Source: Macrotrachela quadricornifera
Taxonomy: Eukaryota; Rotifera; Eurotatoria; Philodinida; Philodinidae
DNA length: 64,000 nucleotides
Direction of reading: 5' to 3'
Assembly (NCBI GenBank): GCA_022393335.1
Contig: JAJEKB010021076.1
Coordinates: 617,093 to 681,092 of the forward strand
In this document: positions 1 through 13,000 of the stretch, in pieces
Layout of the letters: every line of letters begins with the position of its first letter
Position numbering within the stretch: position 1 is the first letter of the stretch
Position numbers and translations under genes: made by a program
Notes under the pieces: generated by a model
The model's input: the letters and a program-made list of their open reading frames with translations, nothing else
Database searches by the model: none
Told to the model about the DNA's origin: nothing

Positions 1-469
1 GTTGTAAAGAGATTTTCTCAGCACTTGAGAGGTCTGAGCATTAATGGCATACCTAAAACATTTATAATCATTACTTTCTTGCTGAAGTTTTCATTTATGT
101 TTACTATTTCTGAATAATTAATGCATAGTTTTGTACAGAATTTGATGCTCTTACAAATGAGGCTAATTTTAACTAGACGAGGAAAGTTTATGTTGGATGA
201 ATTTTCTTTGAGTGCACTAAAAATAAGGTGCAACAAGCGGAGATTGGAAGCCATCCAATCGTTTTCGAAATCGATCCAATTTTGTCAAGAAAGAATCGCC
301 ATAAAGTTTTGCATGAAATGATGTATTTCTTTCGGTTATCCATGGGTGAGCTGATTTACGTTCATATACACCCCTAGCCTTTATATTGATTTAAAGTGTG
401 TCAAAACTATGATTCATGAATATTAAACAGTAACAGTTATAATAATATTTTAATGTCGATAACATCAAA

Positions 470-1514
470 GGAACTGGTGCTTTTTCCATGGTCTATCCCC
501 CCCCCCGCGAGATTTCTTTCCTTTCAGTTATTTTTTTGTAGAGACTCATGTGAAGATACAAGATCATTAAACCAGAATGTGGACTTTTTTACTGTTAGCA
601 AAAAAACTGATATTTTAAGAAACAGTGAATTTCCATATAAAATACCACAAAAACAGTTAATATTTTGAGGTTTTAGTTATTGAAAATTGCTTTTGATGGG
701 AAATAAACACGATATTCAGAATCAGTGTGCTAAAATCTACCATAAACTTTATTTTTTAGCGTGAAACATTTCCATTAAAATTTTTCCCCTACTCCCCCTC
801 AGCGTTTTTACTTGATAATTTTTACCTGTACCCTCCTACGGGACGAAATTTTGATGGAAAATATTTCGCGTTAAAAATTAAAGTTTTTGGTGTATTTTGA
901 CATGCTGATTCTGAATATGATGTTTATTTTTCATAAAAAGCAACTTTTGATAACGAAAATCTTAAAAAACTAGCTGTTTTCTGATATGTTTTGCCTCTTA
1001 AACTCTGCCTCTTCAGAAGTTTGAATCCTACTAATAAAGATTAACATAGTTTTTTTGCTTTTCTTTTTTTATTTGATAGATTTTATAAAGTTGCATTTGT
1101 GGTGAAAGTTTCACTTTTTAGCTGCAAGTCTTTCTGAAGTTATAGATTAAACAATGTCTGTGGTACGTTGAAAAACAAGTGTTAAAAAGAGAATTTTTTA
1201 TGATAGGCAGTGGTCGTCAGGATAGTCATTGAATAAGATGATTTTAATTTTATTTTGTAGAGAACATTCAGTTGTATATATAGTAAAAATTTGGTTATTA
1301 TTCATGCAACTATGGATAAGATATAGGTCTTGACATAATAAGGGAATAAATACCCATTGATGATGATCCTTCTCCTAAAATATTGATTTTTTCCTAAGAC
1401 TAAAAAAGTCCACATTCTGGTTTGTTGATCTTGTATCTCCACATGAGTCTCTACAAAAAAATAACTGAAAGGAAAGAAATCTGGGGGGGGGGGGGGGGTA
1501 TATGCACCAGTTCC
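470..1514. mobile_element. Inserted element with GGAACTGGTGC terminal inverted repeats
   Basis: The ends are GGAACTGGTGC (470-480) and GCACCAGTTCC (1504-1514), and inverted similarity continues inward for about 120 bp through a C-run at one end and a G-run at the other. A second, inner palindrome lies at about 670-970. The uninterrupted copy near 7215-7240 reads straight through the junction (ATCAAA/TTTCT), so no target-site duplication is visible. It is non-coding and of unknown superfamily. Confidence 0.7.
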
Positions 1515-1634
1515 TTTCTAAAATTTTATGTAATATTGGCAAAAAAATTTAAACCAGAACTGACTATAAATACTGAATATAACTAGATGGCTTGTATTTT
1601 TTAAGATTTAATGCATACAATGAATCATCATTAA

Positions 1635-2677
1635 CCCTTTCCGTCCGGCTACCAGAACACCGCTAGTTAAAAATTATTTTTTGGCATATTTATGCTTCCT
1701 TCATGATGGAGATGTCATAAATATGTTCGATGGAACAAAAAGGTTTTTCCTCGCCGAATACCTTGATGTTGCCATTTGGCAACATCCGGCCGTAAGGGGA
1801 CAAAAATTTTGGAAAACTCGTTTGTTTTTCGCCTGTCAATTTTCGTTTTCTTGAGGATTTTTTTGAATTCATATCTTCACACAACAATACAGCATGTCGT
1901 TTCGTCCGTCTTTTGATAAATAAAGCTGAAATATGCCTAGAATATGCTAAAAATTTGCACAATGATGCAAAATTAGCCAGTTTTTGTCGAAAAGCTCTAC
2001 AATTCAAGGAAATTCTAAATAGTTTCGGAGCATTCTAGCGTATTTTAACATAGAATATTACAGAATGCTTTGAAACTATCCGGAGTTTCCTTGAATTTTT
2101 GGGTATTTCTACAAAAAACTTAGCTAGTATTGTACCATTGTGCAAATTTTTAGCATATTCTAGGCATATTTCAGCTTTATTTATCAAAAGACGGACGAAA
2201 AGACATGCTGTATTGTTGTGTGAAGATATGAATTCAAAAAAATCCTCAAGAAAACGAAAATTGACAGGCGATAAACAATCGACTTTTTTAAAATTTTTTG
2301 TCCCCTTACGGCCGGGTGTTGCCATTTGGCAACATCCCTACTTTTCATTGTTCAAAATTATGGAATGATATCAACTAATGAGGCAATATATAGTGGGTCT
2401 ATGGACAAAAATTAACCACTAATTGCCTTCACTATTGAATGTTCGGTTGCATCAAAAAATCGGTTTTACGTTCGAGATGCTTTTTTGGAGCCTAACGTAG
2501 AATCTCAATCATTTTCATCCTGGATATTTTTTTCTTCTTCTGAACACATGAATCTGTGCTAAAATGTCTGCAGATAATTATCGAATCGTAAAAAAAATTA
2601 TAAACTATTGATATAGGTCAATTTTGGGCAAAAAACTAACTAAATGTTGCCATATGGCAACATCCGGACGGAAAGGG
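1635..2677. mobile_element. Non-autonomous piggyBac-like MITE
   Basis: The ends read TTAA-CCCTTTCCGTCCGG and CCGGACGGAAAGGG-TTAA, with TTAA duplicated at 1631-1634 and 2678-2681. TTAA targets and CCC termini are hallmarks of piggyBac. The interior is a long palindrome with arms of about 260 bp (roughly 1770-2030 and 2060-2340), which produces two mirror-image ORFs that are not genes. The empty site exists at 7103-7106 in the other family A copy. Confidence 0.85.
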
Positions 2678-2949
2678 TTAAGAGAATCATCAGTGTTCTT
2701 GGCAGATGAAGATGAGACTTACGAAAATAAAAATGTTTCGAAAAAACATTTCTATTACAAAAGAATTTTTTACTAATATGATGTGACACTTTAGAAATTT
2801 TATGGTATCAACATCAAAAAAAATTATAACTGTTATTGTTTAATACTTATGAATGATATTTTTGACATACTTTAATTTAATAAAACTTTGTTTAAAATGC
2901 TATTTATAAAATAAGTGTTATTCTCTGAACAAAACATTTTTGGCAATCT

Positions 2950-3741
2950 ATATATATAATGTCGAGTGTCATGTCTGATACCTCTCCCATTGGTCAGTTG
3001 TTTCGACCAATCAGATTTCAAGGCCAATGATTAAAGGCGGAATCACCAACAAATGGAAACATGACCCGCACTATTATAAAGGAGTATTCCTATCGCCTCA
3101 AATACTGTACTATGGAGGTACCCTTAGGTCCTCCAGAGCTATTATATGAAGGTATCCCTAGGTTCTCAACTACTATATATTGGGAGTATCCTTCGATCCC
3201 CAAGTACTATATGAAGACTAGGAATGGCATTTTCGCTTTTCTAATAGTCGAAAAACTGGCTAATCAGATGGCAGCAAATTGAAACTTAATTATTATATGG
3301 GTAACCGAGAGAGATTCTATGAGGACTTTTGTAGAACACCCTTGATAAGCTCAGATTGGCCCGAACAACCCAATGTCTCATATGGATGATAGTTGAACTC
3401 TAATATCGACCAATGGTACATACAAGATTTCAGCCAATTAGATTTCAGCAAACGATTTCTCTGCTAATATTCGGATGAAGCATGGCCACGTTCGGGGCTT
3501 TTAGGGGTTTTCAAGAGGTGTCTTTAATATGACCCAAACAACCCTATGTTTTATATGGATGACAGTCGAAGTCTAATATTGACTCATGATATATACAAGA
3601 CAAGTCAAGCCCATCTCCTCGTGGTGTTTCATGGATAATGCAAACGAGCCTCTGCACACCTCTTACGAACCACATGATATGCGATAATTATACTCCGCCT
3701 ACAAATGAAAAAACCATGCAATTTGCACGGGATATTGCTAG
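2950..3741 (+). mobile_element. Helentron/Helitron-like non-autonomous element
   Basis: The 5' end ATATAATGTCGAGTGT recurs at about 40553, 42304, 46230 (inverted), 57301 and 57466. The 3' end has a hairpin (stem CC.TGC / GCA.GG around 3716-3730) followed by CTAG at 3738-3741. A 3' hairpin plus CTAG/CTRR end with no duplication is typical of Helitrons. The interior carries the roughly 34-bp GTACCCTTAGGTCC minisatellite and a block also found in the hAT-like element near 38410. The small ORF at 3638-3856 lies across its end and is not a gene. Confidence 0.6.
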
Positions 3742-4019
3742 TCCTCTATATTTTATAGAATCTTTGCCTTATTTTAGGAAAATACAGCTAGCAAACGCTT
3801 ATTTAAAAATGAGAATGTTTGAAAATTATGAGACAAATTTCGATGAGCATTCGTAGATGATGTTTCAATTAAGAATATAGAAAGTTGCACTCAAATTTGA
3901 CCATACTTAGAGCATTTGGGCTATCTTTACAGCTTTTCTACTAAAATCTCGATTTGAATTCAAAATAAGATGAGATTATTTAATAAAACTTGCTCCATTC
4001 GCGCTTATTTTTATTTTAG

Positions 4020-4149
4020 GACCTATTTCATCATCTCAACAAATGTCATTTCGGCCTGTCGATAATATAAAAGTGGACGATAAATTAACAGTTTCGTTTC
4101 CTTATGATCTAGCTAACGTCGTTAAGGCGTTTGCTGTTGAGAAAGGATG
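4020..4149 (+). CDS. Possible orphan exon, unidentified
   Basis: An open stretch lies between a good acceptor (TTATTTTAG, ending 4019) and a good donor (GGTAAGTG at 4149-4157). It codes about 43 residues, including PYDLANVVKAFAVEKGW. I do not recognise the family. It could be joined in phase to the FLYWCH ORF through an AG at 4457-4458, but that would need a 309-nt intron, so the link is speculative. A partial gene fragment is the cautious reading. Confidence 0.3.
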
Positions 4150-4480
4150 GTAAGTGACAAATGAAAAACGAATAGGTGTCAAAAGATCAAAAATACAAAA
4201 TGTCGAAAATTTTCTAATCTGTACTAAAGAAAAAAAGCTTCATGGATATAGCCTATTCATTCTCTTACATTATTGTTGATACATTTCTACATAAGAGCAT
4301 GAGCATGTATGTAAATTTTTCCTTTCTTTCGTCACGGCAGCCTCGACTAATGTCTTTGTTTTCGCTCAGTAACTATTTTTCCTATTATCCGCCCATATAT
4401 ATCTCTTTCTAACCACATATACGGCCATTAAATCATTTGTGGTGTTGTGATACATAAGTGTTTATTTTATTCATCTTTTC

Positions 4481-4777
4481 ATGTCAACAAATATTTCTTT
4501 TGTCACAAGCAACAAGAGAAAGGCCCTTTTGGTATATGATGCTTATTTGTACAAGATGAATAAAGCAAGTGCGAAAGTGAAATATTGGACTTGTCAAGAA
4601 CGTATGTGTAGCGCTAGTGTTCATACCAGTTCTAATGATCAATTTATTAAAAGTAATGGTAATCATAGTAGTCATTTATCATCACCCGAGGAGATACAAT
4701 GGCGAATGTTTAAAAGTGTAGTTAAACAAAGAATAAAAGAAGAATCAATACCTATTGGTTTCTATGCATTTGTGTGA
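4481..4777 (+). pseudogene. FLYWCH zinc-finger protein fragment
   Basis: The 98-residue ORF carries the FLYWCH layout: an SNKRKALLVYDAYLYK start, then KYWTC, a second Cys four residues on, and NHSSH as the His pair. FLYWCH fingers bind DNA and in invertebrates are often the N-terminal part of MULE-type transposases or of their host-domesticated relatives. No MULE transposase domain follows before 5.3 kb, so this looks like a truncated remnant or a lone exon. A donor-like GGTTTCT near 4758 could end the exon. Confidence 0.6.
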
Positions 4778-5315
4778 GAATATAACATTTTTTTTATCTA
4801 TTTTGCTTTTTCTTGCGCTCAACAACGATACAAAAAAGCTATATCTTCTTTCATTTCACCGACGTAAAATACTAGAAAATGAACTATTAGAACATTTCCC
4901 GGCACTCTCATTCATATTCAACATTTTCGATATTTTGCTTTTCGACATTTTGACTTCCGGCCTTTTGACACTTTACCATGAAAAACATGTACGCAAAGAT
5001 ATTCTCCTAGTAGCAACGTGATTTTAACAGAAAGGAATAAAAATATAAATACTTGATTTTATCTTATGACAAAACATCAAAGTTAACATCTATGATTTGA
5101 TTAAGAATGCATTGTTGTTACTGATAAAGGGTTGTATTAATTTTCACAAAATATTTGATGTTGGTTTTAGAGAAAGAACGGAATAATGTGTCCTAAAAGT
5201 TACCTAATATTACAGCTGTTGTCCTCCTTCAATCATGATAATTTCTTTATTAGTAATTTCGACTCTGATTGCGATAGCTTTTGCTTTTTGAAAATTGGTA
5301 TTGTGTTCTAATAGC

Positions 5316-5593
5316 AATGGAACTAGGTGTGTGACAGTTCCATCTCAGTTCAAAAAACTGAAGCTGGTGGAAGCTGGTCAGTTCACAGAAACTGAACTGG
5401 GTAAACAATTCACTTAAAAAAGAACTGGTGTTAATTGAATAAAGAAAGAGTCTCTGAGTCAGATTGACACCAGTTTTTTTTTGATGAACTGACCGACTAG
5501 GCCAGCTCACAGATGCTGAACTGGTGTGACCAGTTCATACGAACCGATGTAGCCAGTTCTGAGCTGAAGAGTTGTCACACACCTAAATGGAAC
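5316..5593. mobile_element. hAT-type MITE with perfect 8-bp TSD
   Basis: The element spans 5324-5585 (262 bp). It starts TAGGTGTGTGACA and ends TGTCACACACCTA. It is flanked by identical AATGGAAC copies at 5316-5323 and 5586-5593. An 8-bp duplication fits the hAT superfamily. The interior is a run of short GAACTG/CAGTTC words that fold back on each other. The ORFs that overlap it are spurious. Confidence 0.85.
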
Positions 5594-6840
5594 CCTCAAA
5601 CTATTGAAAATAAAACTGAGAAATGAAGATAACAATGTGAAAGTGTGACTGTAGGTCAGAAAGATTCTTACTTCCATATTCAACATATCTAAACTTTGAT
5701 AATCATATTTTTTTTCTAAACTTTTCTTTTCAACCAAAGTTAGTTGAATCAGTAGCATCGGGTTTGATCTCAGTTTAAAGAAAATTATGTTAGATTATAT
5801 TGTTATTAAATTTAGAATAATTTTAAAATATTCGTTTTTAATAGATTCAGTTAATGACGGTTACTGCTTCAGTTAGTTGTTTTTAATCCTGTTTTGATTG
5901 TTATAATTTGTAGAATACGTTAGTCAAACCATAGAACATTTAATTGTAACCTTTAATTTCGGCTGAAACTTTCTTTTTATAGTTTCGATCTTAATTCAAT
6001 TAACTTTTGGTCCGTTATTTCAGGTTTCCGATCCGTCTCCAATCTCATTCCGACAAACTTTTGGGTTTTTTATCCCAGCTCTACACATCTCTATATGCAA
6101 TAAACATGTCTTTACGGCATAGTTCAGTGGCAACGCAATATGAACATTTTATGCATTTAACGCTAGGTTATACTGAATTTGTTAACATTACGCAATTACA
6201 AATAAAAACTTGATGTCTTAGTGATCGAATGAGGTTTTAGTGCATTCTGGAAAGATTGAAATCTTTTGAAAAGCAGCCGCAGTTGCCTGTGATCGAGAAG
6301 CGTCTTTGCCTACAAGTTTTCACTGATGTTTCATGAATATTCATTGTCATTGAGGACAAAATCGATTTGAAGCTCCAAGTTCTGCATCGAATTCATATCA
6401 AAATAGATCATTATAAATGTTTACATATCTTACACAAGCCTAATATAATTTTGAAAATAATATATATTGCCCTGTATCTCACCGAGTATATCGATTGATT
6501 ATGTGTTATTGCACATGAAATGTTACTATAATAGATTAATAAAAGAAAAAGAGATGAGTCACAAGATGCTAAGCTTTTCGTTATCAACAAGTGAATTATC
6601 CAATTGCATAAATTTCTCTTTTCTAATATGAATGATATTCAAAAATGTGCGAGAACAGAAAGTGCTCGAATCATGCGAATGTTGCCATTTGTTTCTTTTC
6701 ATGTTTCTTTCATATTTTATATATCAGTTCATAGACTTTATTTAATGCACATGTTAATTTTAATACATCTCCATTGAATGTCAATCTTTGAGAGCTACAT
6801 TGAGAACTAAAAGTAATAAGAAAAGACAGAGTAGCTAAAA
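5594..6840. other. Intergenic, nothing recognised
   Basis: AT-rich sequence with only short ORFs, such as 6007-6213. I see no domain, RNA gene or clear repeat boundary. Confidence 0.5.
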
Positions 6841-6849
6841 ATAGTTTAC

Positions 6850-7390
6850 TCGGAGAATAACGCTCTTATTTTATAAATAGCATTTTAAACAAAGTTTTAT
6901 TAAATTAAAGTATGTCAAAAATACAATTCATAAGTATTAAACAATAACAGTTATAATTATTTTTAATGTTGATATCATAAATTTTCTAAAGTGTCACGCC
7001 ATATTGGTAAAAAACTTCTTTTGTGATAGAAATGTTTTTTTCCGAAACTTTTTGTTTTCGCAAAAGTCTCATATTCATCTGTCGAGAATACTAATGATTC
7101 TCTTAATGATGACTCATTGTATACATTAAATCTTAAAAAATACAAGCTATCTAGTTAGATTCAGTATTTATAATCAGTTCTGGTTTGAATTTTTTTTGCC
7201 AATATCACATGAAGTTTCAGAAATTTGATATTATCGACATTAAAATATTATCATAACTGTTACTGTTTAATACTCATGAATCATAGTTTTGACATACTTT
7301 AATTCGACATAAAATTTTGTCAATAAGGCTGCTAAAAATAAGAGTGCTACTCTCTGAGCAAAACATTTTTATCAACTTTGTACAGCAAAA
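6850..7390. repeat. Foldback element family A, uninterrupted copy 2
   Basis: A compact element of about 540 bp with inverted arms of about 170 bp: GAGAATAACGCTCTTATTTT near 6852 pairs with the AGAGTGCTACTCTC region near 7355. It is the empty-site reference for both insertions in copy 1, reading straight through TTAA at 7103-7106 and through the 470-1514 insertion point. It has no coding capacity. Confidence 0.75.
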
Positions 7391-9960
7391 AATTTTATTT
7401 CGCTATACATTGCTGATGTATTTCATATACACTCGGAATACTACTTTTTAATGCATTTTTGAGCAAATTTCATGGAAAGATTTGTTTAAAATGCTAGAAA
7501 CAACGAAAGACGATGGGTTGATTGTTATTTAGAAGCATGAAGCTTTCTCATGATGTGTACACTCATTTCCTGAAAGTGTTTTGATTGAACTCAGTATTGA
7601 AAACCGAGTATATTGGATTATCCATAAGTTACTGGGCATTCTTTTATTGTGAATGTTTTTGAATAGAAGCAAGATAGAGCACTACGCTTTTCACTATTGA
7701 AAGGACAATATTTAGGCCATCGATCGGTATAGAACTCATCAAAATGAAGGATGCTTTTTCATAGTGAATTATCGATTAATTTTTTTTCTATCAGTAGTAT
7801 TCATCAATTTCGACAATAATTACAATTCAAATTATGCCGAAAATAGCTTAAGACCTTCCATAGGTATATCACTTTAACTTTATTATTATAAAACAGTTAC
7901 AGTTTAAAGTCTAACTAACCTTCATTTTTAACTTAAAGTAAAATCACTTTATATCTTAATTTTAAGTTACTTACAGCTGATCAAAAATTTTGGTCAAGAC
8001 ATTTTGAAGTCTATAAAATACTTAAAATCGAAAGTTTCATTGCGTTAATACATGGTAAAATGTTTCATCTTTGATAACGATTATAATAATAGTGCCTTGG
8101 ATTTAATTCTAGCATTCTTTTACAAAAAAGTCTATAAATGTAATAACTTTGCGAATGTTTGATTATTTCTTATCTAGTGTTTGAATATATTGTAAAAACA
8201 TGCACTTTTCATTCCCCACACATGTGATATTTTTTGTTATCATGTCCGACAATAATATATTTCTATGGTATATATAGAGTACAAGGATATTTGTTGTCAA
8301 TTTGTTTTTTATTTTAACTAGTTCAATTAGACTAGTTTTCTCAAGTAAAAAATGCCCTCTTTGAAATCATGGTTCTTGTTCGATATCAAATCTTACCTAA
8401 AATCATAATAAGACCCATGTATCCAACTACAGCGTAACTGCGATTGCACTCTGATCCGTAATTCAGAGAAACTGCGCCGCAGTTTCCGTAGTTACGTGCA
8501 ACTGCAATAAAAGAAATCGCACTTGTAACAAAAAATACCCAGTCAATTTCAGCATTTTCTAAATAAATAAATAACAAAATAATAAATTAATAGGAAATTA
8601 ATAAAATAATAAAGAAATAATAAATTGTTCAAAAAATTAATAAAGTAGTTAATAAGTTGATTAATAAGTAATTAGATAGTTGTATTGTTCATTTAGTATA
8701 CTCTAGCATCGACTTTTATTCTTTAGAGAAAAGGTGATGTATCTTTCTCACTGTAAAACGTTACAATGGGCGAGAGCGCTTGCGACACTTCTTTTCATAC
8801 CCCTTTGCGTCAATGCGAACTACGATGACTACGACGCAGTTGTGTAAAACAAATGATGACATTGGAGTTGTTTTCAAAATTTTAAAAAGTCGTTAAACAA
8901 AAATCACGAATTTAATCAATAGTATATAATCAGAATTGAATCCTAGATAGGCTTATTATCTGCGTTATTGTCTTTCTCGTAGAGAAGAGTCTAGTAGACA
9001 TAAATTGTCTAATTGCTTGTATATCGATACTTCACTAATTGATCCACAAAATAATGTGAAAACACAAAGGATGCTCTTTTTATAAGATTGGACCAAAGGT
9101 TGTTGGCTTCGAAGAATCCAATGATACCATTAGTTTTTCTTACTTTTGCAAAATATTTTTTACGAGAAAAGTTTTTATAAAAAATTTTCCTTATAAAGTT
9201 TCATCAAAACGTGTTTCGGTCGAGGAATCCGAACGTGGGTTCAGTTTTAATTAATTAATTATCAATTACTCATATTTTCCAAAATGTTTGATCAACGGGC
9301 AATTGAAGGCAAGGATTTCAAATTTGAGGTAAATCCCAATTAATTAATTAGTAATTAATTGTTTCCTGGCTATTAAATGTAAATTTTTTTTGATAAACTT
9401 TACCAAAAGTATTCGAAGGAGGGTTGTCGGAATATGAGATCAATTTTATTTAATTATGTACCAATTAATTAGTAGTAAGTTGATTATTGGCTATTAAGAT
9501 TTTTAATAAAACCTGATCAATAGTTATGATACATAACTAATCTGAATATGAAGTCTTTTCTTTTGTTTATTGTTGACTATGAATAGCGCATGTTGCTGAT
9601 AAACCTGACCAAAAATTATTCGAGCTAAAAGCCAGAGTGTATGATCAGTAATGATATTTAGGTGACATTAACAATAGATAATAAAATATAGTAATCTCAT
9701 CATAGTGTTGAATATAAGTGAGTTCAATTTTTTACTCGGAATACTAAGCTCAAACATTTAGATAGATACGCTTGACAGAGTAATGCAGTGTAAATATACT
9801 GATTTCAATTCGTAGAATCATGTAAATGAGGAATTTAGCGATAATTCAGAAACAGCATTTCTATGAGAAGGAGCTAAGTGAGTTAGCAGACAAGCGTTAC
9901 TTGTGATAGATGAGACATATTGTGATGTATTCATGCAATGGGAGTTTCGATATTAAATAT
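7391..9960. other. Repeat-rich intergenic DNA, no gene supported
   Basis: About 9180-9660 holds three or four degenerate tandem units of roughly 110-130 bp, each with TTAATTAATTA-type words and a TGATNAACTTTACCAAAA-like stretch. About 8640-8850 is a direct repeat of 53500-53680, sharing CTTGCGACAC...TTCTTTTATACCCC and the CGCAGTTGT ending. The minus-strand ORF at 8386-8577 has exon-like borders and two hydrophobic stretches but no recognisable family and lies beside this repeat. Confidence 0.4.
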
Positions 9961-10037
9961 TTTATGGACTTTAAAAGCATTTGCCAGAACTTTCAGTCTG
10001 ATCCAAATAAAACTCATTTGATGATGACGTTATTCTA

Positions 10038-13000
10038 ATGACTGCGAATGTATACGGTTGCAGAATTAACTTTTCTTTCTTCTTTAGTGTTTCCATAAAG
10101 CGTCTTCGCCAAGCTCTGCATCTTGTAATCCAAAAACATGCTACTTTGCATACATCATTCTTCGTCAATCCAGAAAGCAAGCAATGGTGGCAAAGAATCG
10201 AGCCACTTGTCGATGAAGGTTTTACATTTATCGTCAGTCAATTGAACAATGATGAAAATGCATCTGAGCATCTCTTTCAACAAGAACATCTTGTCGATCT
10301 TCACGATCTGCAACATGGACGACTCGTTCGTCTTCACATAGCTCATACACAACAGAATGTTAAGAAAAAGGAAGACACTCTTGTCAAAGGTGATATTATT
10401 ATTATAAATATACGCCATGAAGCTATAGATGGCACGTCATTAGACATTTTTTTTCGTGATTGGGCTGATGCTTACAGGATGCAACAGCTACCCTTCGATT
10501 CAAATGCTCCAACATATCTTGGTTATACAATATACGAAAAACAACTTGATTTATCTAACAGTTTTCTTTATTGGAAAAGATTACTTGAAGATTTTAATGT
10601 AGCACGACACGTTTCACGTTTGCCTCTAAAAATCGGGTGAGTAAGATGGCATATTATCACCATCAGAAAAGGTATTTTGACTTGTGAAATGATTATTAAT
10701 TGGTTTATTCATCGTGAAGATTCCATGAGCGGATTGAGCAATTCCTAATAGGATCCACATGCAAAAACAGACAGTTAAACTTGGCATTCTATTTTCATGA
10801 AGTTTATTAGTAAGAAAGATCAACATTTATTTTTGGAGTCTTTTAAAATAATCATTGCACTCTTTTATGATTCGCAAAAAAAATAATATCCTTTTCTACC
10901 CAAAGAATGGTTTTTATGTCCCCATGTCTACTTCCATTTTGTCTCGCAACATAACAAATGTATAGGGTTGTACATATCTTTATAAAATGATCTTTCTATG
11001 TTAGCGATTTCGCTATATAATGTTATGAAGTATAGACCATGTTTGTCAGCATGAAAAATTATTCTAGCACTTGGATAGGATTAAGTAATAGCAAATAGCG
11101 TGATTTAAAACATTTTAGTTGGTGTTTTCATACGGGGTTCCACAATTAAAAAATCCAGTTTTTGTTCAAAGAAGCTTCGAAATTAAGTTTTTATCATAGA
11201 AAGCTGCATAGAAGCGTCCTGCTTTGGAATCTATATATAGTGTTTTGCAAAACGAACAGATTTTAACAGAGTTATCAGTCAAACCTAGTCCAAACTCCCT
11301 AGGAACTTCCTAGGGAGGTGATGAATATTATCAGGGTTCCTCTAGGAGGGCATCATGGGAATGCTCTGAAAACTCTAGTTTTATGAAAAATTTCCAGGGA
11401 CTCTCCGGGGATTTCGCATTTTTCAAGGAACTCCTCGAGAATTTCGAAGGTGAGATTCGACTAAAGAAACCTTGGTCCGTACTATCATGTTTATGGTGAT
11501 TCCTTTTTTGAAGGTTTTTGTTTGGTTTTAAAAATGTATCTCTTCATCTATATCAGCATTGAGCTATTCGATTTTTTATAACTATTAAGAATTTACCAAA
11601 AATTAAAATAAAGATTCTGTATTTCTAGTCTCTCTTAAACACAAATACAGGGTGGGCCAAAAGTCACGACGCCGAAATAAAAATTGGATATCTATATTAC
11701 GGCTCAAGTAAACGAGCTGAATTTTAATCAATGATAGAGGTATGTTCAACGTTTATATCCATAAAGACATGCCTAGAGAGACTCTTTGTTAAGCGTCACT
11801 ACTAACCTGAACAAGAAAAATTTTATTTTTTGACAGATAGACAAAAAACAATATACTTAACAAAGGGTCTCTCTGGGCATGTCTTTATGGATACGAAGTT
11901 GGAATATGCCTCTATTATTGGTAGAAAAATCAGCTAGTTTGCTCAAGTTGTAATGGAGATATACAATTTTTATTTTAGTAAACTAACTTTGGGGTCACGC
12001 TATATATTGTTTTTTTTCTATCTGTCAAAAAATAAAATTTTTCTTGTTCAGGTCAGTAGTGGCGCTTAATAAAGAGTCTCTCTAGTCATGTCTTTATGGA
12101 TATAAATTTTGAACATACCTCTATCATTGGTACAAAATTCAGCTCGTTCACTTGAGCCGTAATGCAGATATCCAATTTTTATTTCGGTACCGTGACTTTT
12201 GGGCCATCCTGTATATGTTTCATTCTCAGATAATACAAGAAGAAAAAAATTTTTGGTGTTGATCTGATATTGTAGCTTTAGTGATAGAGCAGGAGTCGAG
12301 CTTTTGCCTATGATCAGGATTCACCAAATTCTTGCTCTGAAACTTGTTCTAAAGCAAGCAACCCGTACTTAGATAGATATAGTCTAGGTCAGAGACGGTT
12401 ATTCAATGCTGTATTTTAGAAGTGAGCAATTAATATATCTCAAAACTTTCATAACAAACTATTCTTAATAAGTCCTGTCTCTGTTCAAATTTTTACACTG
12501 AAATTTGAGATGAAGCCTTCTTGGTATGCCTAAGAAGAATCATGATAACATGTTTAAGCATACTGTAAAAACTGGAGTAGCTTGGTAGTAATAAGCTATT
12601 AGCTTGAATTCTTTCAGAATATTCATAAATCACTAGGATCTACAAGATGTACATATTCTCAACTCAAAGAGTGATTGATCATTTTGTGGTATTTCCTGCT
12701 AAATATTAAATAATTCGGTAGCACACAATATCAGAAAATCAAATGGAGGCTGTTGATTTTTCTTTATTACTATTATCGATTAAGTGACTTAAGAAAAAAA
12801 ATTATTCAGTCTAAGCAATACTTATTAATAGTAGTGATGTAACCAGTAAGAGTTAAAAGCTGGTTCGAGTTGATTTGGCAGTAGATTCCTTACTGGTTGA
12901 CAGGGACAATGTTTTCTTTAGTGGTTGAGACGTGCTTAGTTTCCGTTTTCTCGAAACTTCTTTTAAAAATTATGGATGAGCCAGACTAAATAGAAGAAAA

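Larger units (their letters stand above)
360..2960 (-). repeat. Foldback element family A, copy 1 (holds two nested insertions)
   Basis: This is the reverse complement of the compact copy at about 6850-7390, interrupted twice, at 470-1514 and at 1635-2677. Without these insertions the pieces 360-469, 1515-1634 and 2678-2950 align along the other copy with scattered mismatches. No coding potential is seen. The right end is cut off by a Helentron-like element that starts near 2950. Confidence 0.75.

Noticed and set aside
1690..2368. Two ORFs (minus 1690-2007, plus 2099-2368) with nearly the same protein
   Set aside because: They are the two arms of the palindrome inside the piggyBac-like MITE read in opposite directions; no homology or codon structure supports a gene.
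8386..8577. Minus-strand ORF with acceptor- and donor-like borders and two hydrophobic stretches
   Set aside because: It stands alone, shows no recognisable family and lies next to an unclassified dispersed repeat; support is too weak to call a gene.
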